Shown here piece after piece: positions 1-8,515 of a stretch of 64,000 nucleotides of DNA. The notes below the pieces were generated by a model. It was not told where the DNA came from. It did no database searches and saw only the letters and a list, made by a program, of their open reading frames with translations. Origin of the DNA: Bacteroidetes bacterium HGW-Bacteroidetes-6. GTDB taxonomy: Bacteria > Bacteroidota > Bacteroidia > Bacteroidales > DTU049. Position numbers and translations under genes: made by a program. Location of the stretch: positions 1 to 64,000 of the forward strand of contig PHDB01000007.1 in assembly GCA_002842495.1 (NCBI GenBank), written 5' to 3'. Numbering within the stretch: position 1 is the first letter of the stretch; every line of letters begins with the position of its first letter.

Positions 1-254
1 GGCTTGTTGATAGGGAAAGGATTTACAATTACTTGCGATGCGGGGTTGTTGAGCTTAACAAATTCGTCGAATTCAATCACGATTTTTTGCGATTGAAATT
101 GAGTTGAGGAATCGGCAGGAGACGATGCAACCATGGTAGGGGCTTTAAAATCGCGGGGGCCGCCACCGGGCTTTTCGACTGTAGCGCACGAGTAAACAAG
201 CAGCATAGCAAATGCAGCCGGGAAAAATGCGAGCAGGAGAGACTTCGGTTTCAT
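1..254 (-). CDS. Lipoprotein with N-terminal Ig-like (Big_5-type) domain, partial
   Basis: This is the N-terminal 84 codons of a leftward gene cut by the window edge. It begins with a lipoprotein signal: basic start (MKPK), hydrophobic core, then YSC at about residue 23, followed by a Gly-Pro-rich linker. The next segment (P-x4-SPAD, IVIEFDEFVKL, VNPFP) matches the first strands of the Ig-like domain found at the N-terminus of many Bacteroidota lipoproteins. It should be exported and lipid-anchored. Two more in-frame ATGs lie at 287 and 290; I prefer 254 because the charged N-region then sits directly before the hydrophobic core. The function cannot be judged from this fragment. Confidence 0.7.
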   Translation of the reverse strand, partial: MKPKSLLLAFFPAAFAMLLVYSCATVEKPGGGPRDFKAPTMVASSPADSSTQFQSQKIVIEFDEFVKLNNPASQVIVNPFPINK

Positions 255-300
255 TTCTGCTCCAAAATTACAATTATTTTCAGGCATCATCGTTTTATTG

Positions 301-327
301 TTTTAAGGGTTGGCCAACGCCTTAAAA
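301..327. promoter_or_regulatory. 27-bp quasi-palindrome between divergent genes
   Basis: A 10-bp perfect palindrome (GTTGGCCAAC) is flanked by TTTTAAGG on the left and CCTTAAAA on the right, with one extra G breaking exact symmetry. It lies midway between the lipoprotein gene reading left and dnaB reading right. No T-run follows it on either strand, so an operator or cruciform fits better than a terminator. No binding protein can be named. Confidence 0.4.
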
Positions 328-400
328 TCAATGACGAATATGCGAAATATGTAGGCGAAAATTAATTATCAACATTCGGATTGCTGGTGCTTATAATGAC

Positions 401-408
401 TATTTTTG
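401..408 (+). promoter_or_regulatory. TAnnTTTG box touching the dnaB start
   Basis: TATTTTTG fits the Bacteroidota -7 element TAnnTTTG and is followed by only three bases before the dnaB ATG at 412. If the box is used, transcription would start at or next to the A of the ATG, giving a leaderless message. The -33 box is weak (TTCG at 375-378), so this may be a chance match. Confidence 0.3.
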
Positions 409-411
409 GGC

Positions 412-1962
412 ATGGAAGAAAATCAAGATAAAAAAACTTCAAAAAGAACTCCAAGAGTGCTTTCACCAAAGACTTCGGTGTTGGAACACGGGCGCATTCC
501 GCCGCACGCCATCGATTTCGAAGAGGTTATTCTCGGAGCGCTTATGCTTGAACAAAATGCGCTTAATACTGTTATCGATATTCTTCAACCCGATTCGTTC
601 TATAAAGAAGCGCATCGCTATATTTTTGAGGCTATACAATCTTTGTTTTCCCGTAGTTCGCCTATCGATTTGCTTACTGTCACCGAAGAGTTGAAAAAAC
701 AAGGTAAACTCGAACTTGTTGGCGGAGCATACTATATTACTTTTCTCACCAACCGTGTCGTTTCGAGTGCTAACATTGAGTACCATGCCCGTATTGTTGC
801 GCAAAAATATATTCAACGAAAACTGATCGAAATCTCTTCAGAAATTATCAACGATGCATTCGAAGACAGTGCCGATGTCTTTGATTTACTTGATAGCGCC
901 GAAGACAAATTGTTCCGAATCAACGAAGAAAACTTGCGACGCAAAGCCGGAAGTATGCCTCAATTGCTTCGTTCTGCCCGAGACCTTATAGAAACAGCAG
1001 CCAAAAGCGATAATGCTTTTACTGGTGTTCCCAGCGGATTTCAGAGTCTCGATAAAGTTACCGCCGGCTGGCAGCCATCCGATCTCATTATTATTGCCGC
1101 TCGTCCGGGTATGGGAAAAACAGCTTTTGTGCTTTCGATGGCGCGCAATATGGCAGTTGAATACAAAAAACCCATTGCTGTGTTTTCGCTCGAAATGAGT
1201 GCTATTCAGCTTGTTATGCGTTTGATTGCTTCTGAAGCCCGTATCAGTAGCGAGAAGTTGCGGAATGGCAAGCTTACTTCGATGGAGTGGAAAAGCCTTA
1301 ACGACAATATTGATAATTTGGCTCAGGCGCCTTTGTTTATCGATGATACACCGGCGTTATCGATTTTTGAGCTTCGTGCGAAAGCCCGAAGGCTAAAGCA
1401 GCAACACGATATTCAGTGCATTGTGGTTGACTACTTGCAGCTGATGACATCAAAAACCGAAAAAAACGCGAATCGGGAGGTCGAAATTGCTACTATTTCG
1501 CGTTCACTTAAAGCATTGGCCAAAGAGCTCAATATTCCGGTAATAACACTTTCTCAGCTGAGTCGTGAAGTTGAAAAACGACCCGGTTCGAAAAAACCAC
1601 AGTTGTCCGACCTTCGCGAGTCGGGAGCTATTGAGCAGGATGCCGATATTGTAATGTTTATTTATCGTCCGGAATATTATTTCAAAGAAGATGAAAATAA
1701 TCAGGATGCAGAACTTTTGAAACATAAAGCCGAATTGCTGATCGAAAAGCATCGTAATGGAGCTCTCACAACCGTAAATCTTCGTTTTGTTGGCGCGTTT
1801 GCCCGTTTTTATGAAGAGACCGACCCCAATTACTCCGATGCTATAAACTATCTTTCTACCATCGAAAACGAAAGTTATGGTGGCTCGGTTACGGTTCCGT
1901 CGCGAATGAACAGCGAACCCCCCGAAGACCTGAGTATTCAGGATTCAAACGATTTTGCATGA
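412..1962 (+). CDS. dnaB: Replicative DNA helicase DnaB
   Basis: Hexameric 5'-3' helicase that unwinds DNA at the replication fork and recruits primase. The 516-residue protein has the all-helical N-terminal domain (about 30-130), a linker, and a RecA-like C-terminal domain with Walker A ARPGMGKT at 230-237, the VVDYLQLM Walker B strand, and the DADIVMFIYRPEYY segment typical of DnaB. Length is normal and there is no intein. A TTG six bases upstream is in frame, but the ATG at 412 gives the normal MEENQ-type start. It is followed after 23 bases by a secreted-protein gene reading the same way. Confidence 0.97.
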   Translation: MEENQDKKTSKRTPRVLSPKTSVLEHGRIPPHAIDFEEVILGALMLEQNALNTVIDILQPDSFYKEAHRYIFEAIQSLFSRSSPIDLLTVTEELKKQGKLELVGGAYYITFLTNRVVSSANIEYHARIVAQKYIQRKLIEISSEIINDAFEDSADVFDLLDSAEDKLFRINEENLRRKAGSMPQLLRSARDLIETAAKSDNAFTGVPSGFQSLDKVTAGWQPSDLIIIAARPGMGKTAFVLSMARNMAVEYKKPIAVFSLEMSAIQLVMRLIASEARISSEKLRNGKLTSMEWKSLNDNIDNLAQAPLFIDDTPALSIFELRAKARRLKQQHDIQCIVVDYLQLMTSKTEKNANREVEIATISRSLKALAKELNIPVITLSQLSREVEKRPGSKKPQLSDLRESGAIEQDADIVMFIYRPEYYFKEDENNQDAELLKHKAELLIEKHRNGALTTVNLRFVGAFARFYEETDPNYSDAINYLSTIENESYGGSVTVPSRMNSEPPEDLSIQDSNDFA

Positions 1963-1985
1963 TTTTTGACACAGGAGACCCTGTT

Positions 1986-3248
1986 ATGTTCAAAAAATGT
2001 TTTTTTACTTTTTTCGTTTTACTGCCTGCTTTGGCGACACAAGCAACACAGTTGCTTATTCCTATGGATAATACACAGAAGAACCATCTCAAAGCCTATG
2101 GCATTACGTACTGGATTCTACAGAACAATCAGGAGGCTGAATGGCTTCTCAATTACCGGGGAGGCAGTTTTATGTGTGGTTTTTCTAAAACCATTCAAGA
2201 CGAATGCAGTATTCGTGGTGTAAGTGTCGATGTGATTTCAGAAGCTCAAGCAATTTCAATCCGCGATCAAATTGCCGATCCTTCGGTAAATATGGATATA
2301 ATCAAGCTTTCGAAAGCACCAAAAGTGGCTGTTTATGCACCCAAAACCAATCAGCCATGGGACGATGCAGTAACATTGGTACTTACCTATGCTGAGATTC
2401 CATACGATTTGATTTACGACGAAGAAGTACTTAAAGATGTATTGCCAAAATACGACTGGTTGCATCTCCATCACGAAGATTTTACGGGTCAGTATGGAAA
2501 ATTCTGGGCCAGCTACCAAAATGCCGAATGGTACAGAACCGAGGTTGCAGAATCGGAAAAAATGGCAAAAGCCATGGGTTTTGCAAAAGTGTCGCAAATG
2601 AAGCTTGCTGTGGCAAAAAAAATCCGTGATTTTGTTGCTGGTGGAGGTTACCTTTTTGCAATGTGTAGCGCCCCCGACAGTTATGATATTGCACTGGCTG
2701 CCGAAGGAGTCGATATTTGTCAGCCGCAATTCGATGGTGACGCCATGGATCCGCAAGCTCAAAGCAAGCTTGATTTTTCGAAAACTTTTGCTTTCGAAAA
2801 TTTCACAATCAGTACTAACCCTTACGAATATGAAATATCGTCTATCGATGCTGGCCCACTTCGAAGAAATATTCGCATGGATGATGATTATTTTGCGTTG
2901 TTTGAGTTTTCGGCCAAATGGGATCCGGTTCCCACTATGCTATGTCAGGACCATGAGCGTATTATTAAAGGTTTTATGGGTCAAACAACTTCGTTCCGAA
3001 ACGATGAAATAAAATCGTCAGTTCTGATTATGGGTGAAAATAAAGCTCTTGGAGAAGTTCGTTATATTCACGGAGAATATGGGAAAGGCACCTGGACTTT
3101 TTTGGGAGGCCACGATCCTGAAGATTATACACATTTTGTGTATGATCCACCAACCGAACTCGATTTATTTCCGAATTCGCCCGGATACAGACTTATTTTG
3201 AACAATGTATTGTTTCCCGCAGCCAAAAAGAAAAAGCAAAAAACATAA
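1986..3248 (+). CDS. Secreted protein of the family usually named 'asparagine synthetase B' in Bacteroidota
   Basis: A 420-residue protein with a signal peptide (about 1-18, hydrophobic FFTFFVLLPALA). From memory, the segment LLIPMDNTQKNHLKAYG belongs to a conserved Bacteroidota family that automatic pipelines call asparagine synthetase B. I see neither the N-terminal Cys of a class II glutaminase nor the ATP-pyrophosphatase loop (SGGxDS), so that name is doubtful. A central stretch (about 105-260) with alternating beta strands, WLHLHHEDFTGQYG and GGYLFAMCSAPD resembles a class I glutaminase or ThuA-like fold. The start at 1986 is chosen over an ATG at 1959 because AGGAGA lies eight bases before it and it gives a clean signal peptide. 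Role unknown; periplasmic or surface location likely. Confidence 0.7.
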   Translation: MFKKCFFTFFVLLPALATQATQLLIPMDNTQKNHLKAYGITYWILQNNQEAEWLLNYRGGSFMCGFSKTIQDECSIRGVSVDVISEAQAISIRDQIADPSVNMDIIKLSKAPKVAVYAPKTNQPWDDAVTLVLTYAEIPYDLIYDEEVLKDVLPKYDWLHLHHEDFTGQYGKFWASYQNAEWYRTEVAESEKMAKAMGFAKVSQMKLAVAKKIRDFVAGGGYLFAMCSAPDSYDIALAAEGVDICQPQFDGDAMDPQAQSKLDFSKTFAFENFTISTNPYEYEISSIDAGPLRRNIRMDDDYFALFEFSAKWDPVPTMLCQDHERIIKGFMGQTTSFRNDEIKSSVLIMGENKALGEVRYIHGEYGKGTWTFLGGHDPEDYTHFVYDPPTELDLFPNSPGYRLILNNVLFPAAKKKKQKT

Positions 3249-3256
3249 AAATAATA

Positions 3257-3280
3257 AAGGCCGGGAATATGTCCGGCCTT
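3257..3280. terminator. Bidirectional rho-independent terminator
   Basis: An 8-bp perfect stem (AAGGCCGG / CCGGCCTT) with an 8-base loop lies between two convergent genes. A- and T-rich flanks on both sides allow it to serve the secreted-protein gene on the left and tpx on the right. Confidence 0.8.
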
Positions 3281-3304
3281 ACTTTTAAAATCAAAATATT
3301 GAGC

Positions 3305-3817
3305 TTATTGTAGATTTTTTACCGCCTGTAAAGCTTTGTCGTAATCGGGTTCGCTGGCAACTTCTTTTACGTATTCAACATGAGTTACTTTTCCGGCTGG
3401 ATCAACAACCACAACACCACGAGCAAGCAAGCCAAGCTCTTCGATCATGAATCCATATTTTTCGGCAAATTCACGACTTTTAGAGTCGCTAAGTGTAATG
3501 GCTTTTTCAATTCCTTCTGCTCCGCAAAAGCGCTTCAAGGCAAAAGGCAAATCCATCGAAACGGTTAAGACAACAACATTTTCGTGATTAGTGGCTTCTA
3601 CATTAAATTTTCGTGTTTGAGCTGCACAAACAGGAGTGTCAATAGATGGCATGGCCGAAATAACACGAATTTTGCCATTAAAATCGCTGAGTTTTACCGG
3701 TGCTAAATCGTTATTGAGTGCGGTAAAATCGGGAGCTTGCATACCGGGTTCAATCATATTTCCTGCAATGGTGAGAGGATTTCCTCCAAAAGTGATGATT
3801 CCTTCGTTTCTTTTCAT
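3305..3817 (-). CDS. tpx: Thiol peroxidase Tpx (atypical 2-Cys peroxiredoxin)
   Basis: Reduces hydrogen peroxide and lipid hydroperoxides using thioredoxin. The 170-residue protein carries the Tpx signature PSIDTPVC with peroxidatic Cys64 and the resolving Cys98 in KRFCGAEG, spaced as in the family. It starts ITFGGNPLTIAG, the usual Tpx N-terminal hairpin. An upstream in-frame ATG at 3847 would add ten residues (MTKKRIKFQT) that homologues lack, so I take the ATG at 3817. Cytoplasmic or periplasmic location cannot be decided, as no signal peptide is visible. It is divergent from ubiD, with about 70 bp between starts. Confidence 0.95.
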   Translation of the reverse strand: MKRNEGIITFGGNPLTIAGNMIEPGMQAPDFTALNNDLAPVKLSDFNGKIRVISAMPSIDTPVCAAQTRKFNVEATNHENVVVLTVSMDLPFALKRFCGAEGIEKAITLSDSKSREFAEKYGFMIEELGLLARGVVVVDPAGKVTHVEYVKEVASEPDYDKALQAVKNLQ

Positions 3818-3887
3818 GGTTTGAAATTTTATGCGTTTCTTTGTCAATAATTATACCTCGAACAGCCACAAACGAATTCGTGTCATA

Positions 3888-5717
3888 ATGGCATTCTTTT
3901 CTCTTTCCGATATTACCGGAAATCTTCGCAAAAGCAATCAGCTTATTGAGATAAACAGGTATGTAGATACCGAATTAGAGTTGTCAGAAATTGCTGACAG
4001 AATGGCCTCGGCCGGTAATGATAGTAAAACGTTGGTTTTTAACAATAATGGAACGGAATTCCCACTGTTAACCAATTTGTATTCAACCCGAAAACAAACA
4101 GATGATTTATTAAGGCTTTTGGGCAAAAAAGGCTATTTTGAAAGGTTGAATTCGTTGTTGTTGATTCCTGATAAAGGTGTTTCGCTTTCGATGTCGTTGT
4201 TGAAAACAATGGCGCCGTTGCGAAATCTGGCCCCTAAAAGGTGCCGTGGTAAAGGGAAATGCCAGAAAATGGCTATGGAAGTTCCCGACCTTAACTTACT
4301 TCCAATTATGAAATGCTGGCCTTACGATGGAGGTCGGTTTATCACTTTGCCTTTGGTACACACAGTTCATCCCGAAACAGGGCAGCAAAACACCGGGATG
4401 TACCGGATGCAGATTTTCGATGGAAAAACAACCGGTATGCATTGGCACCGACACAAAGGAGGAGCGGCGCATTTTGAAGCCTGGAAGAAAAAAGGAGGTA
4501 AAATGCCGGTTACTGTAACATTGGGAGGAGATCCGGTACTTACTTATGCTGCCACAGCACCTCTTCCCGAAGGAATCAGCGAGAACATGCTGGCTGGTTT
4601 TATGAAAAACGAAAAGGTGAAACTGGTTCGTAGTGTTCAGAACAAAATATGGATTCCCGAGTGTAGCGATTTTGTGATTGAGGGGTATATCGACACTGCC
4701 GAGCCTTTGCGAATCGAAGGTCCTTTTGGTGACCACACAGGCTTTTACTCTTTACCCGACGAATATCCTGTTTTTCATGTAACCAAAATCAGCTATCGGA
4801 AAAATGCGGTGTACCCATCAACGCTTGTTGGCGTACCACCTAAAGAAGACAAGCAGTTGGGCGATACCACCAGTCGAATATTTTTCCCATTGATTCAAAA
4901 AACACTGGTTCCCGAAATCATCGATCTGGTTTTGCCGGCTGAAGGTGGCTTTCATAATCTTGCCCTCGTGAAAATCAAAAAAAGTTATCCGGGACAGGCT
5001 GTGAAAGTAATGCATGCCCTTTGGGGTGCCGGACAAATGATGTTTACGAAGGTGATAGCTGTTTTTAGTGAAGAAACCGATATTCGCAATTCAAAATCTG
5101 TTCTGAATGCCCTTGCCCGGAATTTTAGTGCAGTAAACGATTTGCATATGTCAGCCGGCCCCTACGATGTACTCGACCATGCAGCTCAATCGTTTTCGCA
5201 TGGAGGCAAAGCCGGATTCGATTGCACAGCAAAGCTTCCCGAAGAAAAAAAGGTCGGTACACAATCGGTCAACAATTTGAATAATACTTCGATGCGAACT
5301 TTTGGCAATTCGTTGCATGTTATTTTCTCGAATCATGCTGTTGCCGAAAGCGGGAATTTATTTCTTTCGCTTACTTCGGACGACACTAATAAGGCCAGTG
5401 GTATTTATGTGATTGCAGACAGCCAAATGGAAAAAGCTCCTGACGATATTTTATTGTGGCATATTCTTTCAGCTATCGATCCGGGGCGCGATTTTTCGCT
5501 TGTCCGAAGCACTTCGTCCGATGGGGCTTTGGTAATAAATGCTTGCACTACAGGTAAAAGAGCTGTTCCGGGCAATCGCTGGCCAGCCGCAACAGTGATG
5601 AGCGAGGAAGTACAAAGACTTGTTGATGAGCGCTGGCACGAATACGAAATCGGACCCTTTATTGAAAGTCCATCAAAGCGGTTGAAAATGCTGGATAGTG
5701 ATTCGTTTTTGAAATAA
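3888..5717 (+). CDS. UbiD-family decarboxylase, probably of menaquinone biosynthesis
   Basis: A prenylated-FMN-dependent decarboxylase of 609 residues. The UbiD core is clear: VTVTLGGDPVLTYAA (about 205-220), the EGPFGDHTGFYS loop that binds the cofactor phosphate and carries a catalytic acid, and VGVPPKEDKQLGD after it. The length is close to the UbiD relatives assigned to menaquinone biosynthesis through futalosine, and longer than E. coli UbiD. The start at 3888 gives MAFFSLSD; the frame is open upstream to 3831 but those residues look random. A UbiX-type flavin prenyltransferase must be elsewhere. The exact substrate is inferred. Confidence 0.85.
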   Translation: MAFFSLSDITGNLRKSNQLIEINRYVDTELELSEIADRMASAGNDSKTLVFNNNGTEFPLLTNLYSTRKQTDDLLRLLGKKGYFERLNSLLLIPDKGVSLSMSLLKTMAPLRNLAPKRCRGKGKCQKMAMEVPDLNLLPIMKCWPYDGGRFITLPLVHTVHPETGQQNTGMYRMQIFDGKTTGMHWHRHKGGAAHFEAWKKKGGKMPVTVTLGGDPVLTYAATAPLPEGISENMLAGFMKNEKVKLVRSVQNKIWIPECSDFVIEGYIDTAEPLRIEGPFGDHTGFYSLPDEYPVFHVTKISYRKNAVYPSTLVGVPPKEDKQLGDTTSRIFFPLIQKTLVPEIIDLVLPAEGGFHNLALVKIKKSYPGQAVKVMHALWGAGQMMFTKVIAVFSEETDIRNSKSVLNALARNFSAVNDLHMSAGPYDVLDHAAQSFSHGGKAGFDCTAKLPEEKKVGTQSVNNLNNTSMRTFGNSLHVIFSNHAVAESGNLFLSLTSDDTNKASGIYVIADSQMEKAPDDILLWHILSAIDPGRDFSLVRSTSSDGALVINACTTGKRAVPGNRWPAATVMSEEVQRLVDERWHEYEIGPFIESPSKRLKMLDSDSFLK

Positions 5718-5760
5718 AATGCCACACGAAAGTGCGGCCATGGTATTCTAAACTTTGATA

Positions 5761-6720
5761 TTATATCAATCCTTTTTCGTGCTTGATTCGGATGTTTTTA
5801 AGCATATCCTGAGTCATGGCATCGAGGTCGAAAGCTGGTTTCCAGCCCCACTCGGCGCGAGCAGCTGTGTCGTCGATCGAATCGGGCCAGCTATCGGCAA
5901 TAGCCTGACGATAATCGGGAGCATAATCAACACTAAAATCGGGTTGATATTTTTTTATACATTCAGCCAGCTCAGCAACACTGAAACTCATTGCCCCCAC
6001 ATTGAAATTGGCATGATGTTTCAGAGTCGAAAAATCGGCTTTGAGTAAATCGATAGTAGCTTTGATACAGTCGGGCATATACATCATTGGTAAACGTGTA
6101 TCTTCTTTGACAAAACAAGTGTATTTGTTGAATTTTACCGCATCATAATAAATTGCAACAGCATAATCGGTGGTGCCACCGCCAGGTAATGTTTCGTGAC
6201 TGATAATGCCCGGGTATCGTAAACCACGAACATCAAGCCCATATTTTTTTACATAATAATCGCCGAGAAGTTCGCCGGCAACTTTAGTAATACCATACAT
6301 AGTGGTTGGTTCCAAAATGGTTTCTTGTGGTGTATTCACTCTGGGTGTAGTTGGGCCAAACGCAGCTATTGAGCTGGGGACTAAAACACGATCCATTTTC
6401 ATTTCGCGGGCCACTTCGAAGGTGTTGATGAGCGCATTAATATTTACATCCCATGCCAGAGCTGGATTTTTTTCACCATTAGCAGAAAGAATAGCAGCCA
6501 AATTAATGATGGTGTCAATATTGTATTTATTGCTAATCTCTGTAATAGCTTTGCGGTCTCGGGCATCAAGAGTTTCCATTGGACCATCGGCCAAAACACT
6601 GCCTGCTTTTATACAAATATCGGAAGCCACAACATTCTGAACACCAAATTCTTTGCGGAGTTCGAGTGTAAGCTCAGAGCCAATTTGCCCGCAGGCGCCA
6701 ATCACCAGTATGTTTTTCAT
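5761..6720 (-). CDS. tdh: L-threonine 3-dehydrogenase, short-chain dehydrogenase type
   Basis: Oxidises L-threonine to 2-amino-3-ketobutyrate with NAD+. The 319-residue protein has the NAD-binding GACGQIG at 8-14, the SSIAAFGP segment with the catalytic Ser, and YGITKVAGE supplying Tyr and Lys. It belongs to the extended SDR/epimerase fold rather than the zinc alcohol dehydrogenase fold of E. coli Tdh. The divergent neighbour encodes the next enzyme of the pathway, which supports the assignment over a generic sugar epimerase. A TATTTTTG box on the minus strand (6749-6756) lies 28 bp upstream of the ATG. Confidence 0.92.
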   Translation of the reverse strand: MKNILVIGACGQIGSELTLELRKEFGVQNVVASDICIKAGSVLADGPMETLDARDRKAITEISNKYNIDTIINLAAILSANGEKNPALAWDVNINALINTFEVAREMKMDRVLVPSSIAAFGPTTPRVNTPQETILEPTTMYGITKVAGELLGDYYVKKYGLDVRGLRYPGIISHETLPGGGTTDYAVAIYYDAVKFNKYTCFVKEDTRLPMMYMPDCIKATIDLLKADFSTLKHHANFNVGAMSFSVAELAECIKKYQPDFSVDYAPDYRQAIADSWPDSIDDTAARAEWGWKPAFDLDAMTQDMLKNIRIKHEKGLI

Positions 6721-7124
6721 GCTATATGTGTGTTGAAATATTCAGGCGCAAAAATAGAGCTTTTTCTGTTTAACCCATGATTTGCAGTTGATTATTTTCG
6801 CATAAAAAGTAATGATTGAAGTCAACTTTTGATTGATTTATGGCCTTAGGTGATTATCTGCACACTCAGCCGACGTAATGGTAATGTAATTGTATTTTCC
6901 TTTGGTTTTATTCCGCTTCATGAAAACACTCAGTATAACCGTTTGCAAAGCTAATGTGTCGACTTAAAAGGCGTCCACCAGCAATAAGTTTTCTCTTGCT
7001 ACTTTTTTGGGGCTTACTTTTCTGCATAGCGAAGCCAAAAGAAACGTAAGACTATATTTATATTAGGAGGCGAGTTTTCTTAAAAATACATAACTTTGTC
7101 GCTGGAACATCAAATCAAATCAAT
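6721..7124. promoter_or_regulatory. 404-bp divergent intergenic region of tdh and kbl
   Basis: No gene is visible. On the kbl side, TAACTTTG (7091-7098) fits the -7 promoter element and sits 26 bp before the kbl ATG; its -33 box is poor. On the tdh side, TATTTTTG on the minus strand (6749-6756) plays the same role. In between, an imperfect hairpin (CTTACtTTTCT at 7013-7023 with AGAAAcGTAAG at 7040-7050, one mismatch) has the look of a short intergenic repeat of Bacteroidota. The rest is AT-rich and featureless. Confidence 0.4.
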
Positions 7125-8369
7125 ATGTACGGTAAAATAAAGGAATATCTGAACAACGAACTCGCTTCTATTCGCGAAGCAGGTCTTTTTAAAACCGAAA
7201 GAATTATCGAAAGCGAGCAAGGTGCCGAAATTGTTGTAAAAGGCAAAAAAGTATTGAATTTCTGTGCCAACAATTATCTTGGCCTTTCATCTCACCCCGA
7301 ATTAGTGAAAGCTGCTCACGAAATGATCGATGAGCGTGGCTATGGGCTTTCTTCGGTTCGTTTTATCTGTGGTACACAGGATATTCACAAGCAACTGGAG
7401 AAAAAAGTCTCTGATTTTCTGGGAATGGAAGATACTATTCTGTTTTCTTCTGCCTTTGACGCTAACGGAGCTGTTTTTGAGCCATTGCTTGGACCCGACG
7501 ATGCCATTATTAGTGATGCGCTAAACCATGCTTCTATTATAGATGGTGTTCGCCTTTGCAAAGCTCAACGCTGGGCATATAAGCACAGCGACATGCGTGA
7601 TGTTGAAGAAGAAGATCCCGCTACCGGAAAAATGGCCAAGGGTCTCGAACGTTGCTTGAAAGAAGCTCGCGAAAAAGGATGCCGGTTTGTAATGATTGCT
7701 ACTGACGGTGTTTTTAGTATGGATGGCGACATAGCTCTTTTAAAAGAAATCTGTGACTTAGCCGATAAATACGATGCGATGGTTATGGTTGACGACAGTC
7801 ATTCCACCGGATTTATGGGAAAAACCGGTCGTGGAACCCACGAATTCAGAAATGTAATGGGTCGCGTCGATATCATTACCACAACTTTTGGAAAGGCATT
7901 GGGCGGAGCATCTGGTGGTTGTATCAGTGGCCCGAAAGAAATTATCGACTGGATGCGCAACAAAGCTCGTCCGTATTTGTTTTCAAACACCGTTGCCCCT
8001 GCAGTGGTAGGAGCAACAATCAAGGTTATTGAATTGCTTACAGCCTCAACCGAATTACGCGACAAACTTGAGGCCAATACCAAGCTTTTCCGTACAAAAA
8101 TGACAGAAGCCGGCTTTGATATTATACCTGGTGAACACCCCATTACTCCAATTATGTTTGGAAAGTATCCCGATTGTTCGAAACTTGCAGTTAAATTTGG
8201 AGAACGTATGCTCGAAGAGGGGATTTACGTAACACCATTTTCTTTCCCCGTAGTTCCAAAAGGAAAAGATCGAATCCGGGTTCAGATTTCGGCAGGACAT
8301 AGCACAGAGCATGTTGAAAAAGCCATTGCGGCTTTCATCAAAGTGGGCAAAGAACTCGAAATGATATAA
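7125..8369 (+). CDS. kbl: Glycine C-acetyltransferase (2-amino-3-ketobutyrate CoA ligase)
   Basis: A PLP enzyme that cleaves 2-amino-3-ketobutyrate with CoA to glycine and acetyl-CoA. The 414-residue protein has the alpha-oxoamine synthase hallmarks: [10 protein letters not shown] near 49, [17 protein letters not shown] with the PLP-binding Asp at about 223-230, and Schiff-base Lys257 in [13 protein letters not shown]. It is a little longer than the usual 395-400 residues because of a charged insertion (EEEDPATGK) at about 161-169. Divergent placement with the SDR threonine dehydrogenase completes a two-step threonine degradation route. Confidence 0.96.
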   Translation: MYGKIKEYLNNELASIREAGLFKTERIIESEQGAEIVVKGKKVLNFCANNYLGLSSHPELVKAAHEMIDERGYGLSSVRFICGTQDIHKQLEKKVSDFLGMEDTILFSSAFDANGAVFEPLLGPDDAIISDALNHASIIDGVRLCKAQRWAYKHSDMRDVEEEDPATGKMAKGLERCLKEAREKGCRFVMIATDGVFSMDGDIALLKEICDLADKYDAMVMVDDSHSTGFMGKTGRGTHEFRNVMGRVDIITTTFGKALGGASGGCISGPKEIIDWMRNKARPYLFSNTVAPAVVGATIKVIELLTASTELRDKLEANTKLFRTKMTEAGFDIIPGEHPITPIMFGKYPDCSKLAVKFGERMLEEGIYVTPFSFPVVPKGKDRIRVQISAGHSTEHVEKAIAAFIKVGKELEMI

Positions 8370-8390
8370 TCAATTTTTTGGCTTTTGCGA

Positions 8391-8424
8391 AACTCCGGAT
8401 TGCAACAGCCTTCCGGAGTTTTTT
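8391..8424 (+). terminator. Rho-independent terminator of kbl
   Basis: A 9-bp perfect stem (AACTCCGGA at 8391-8399 with TCCGGAGTT at 8412-8420) followed by TTTT lies 21 bp after the kbl stop codon. Confidence 0.85.
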
Positions 8425-8515
8425 ATAAACAAAAAATGGGTTCATTTGAAATAAAACATGCTCTTATGAACAAAACATATTTGCCCGGTACGCGCTGATT
8501 TGTTTATTTTGACAC

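Noticed and set aside
2256..2762. 168-codon open frame opposite the secreted protein gene at 1986-3248
   Set aside because: Antisense shadow; the plus-strand gene has a signal peptide, a good ribosome-binding site and a terminator.
5720..5745. Hairpin-like GCCaCAC-GAAA-GTGcGGC after ubiD
   Set aside because: The stem has a mismatch in the middle and no T-run follows, so it was not called a terminator.
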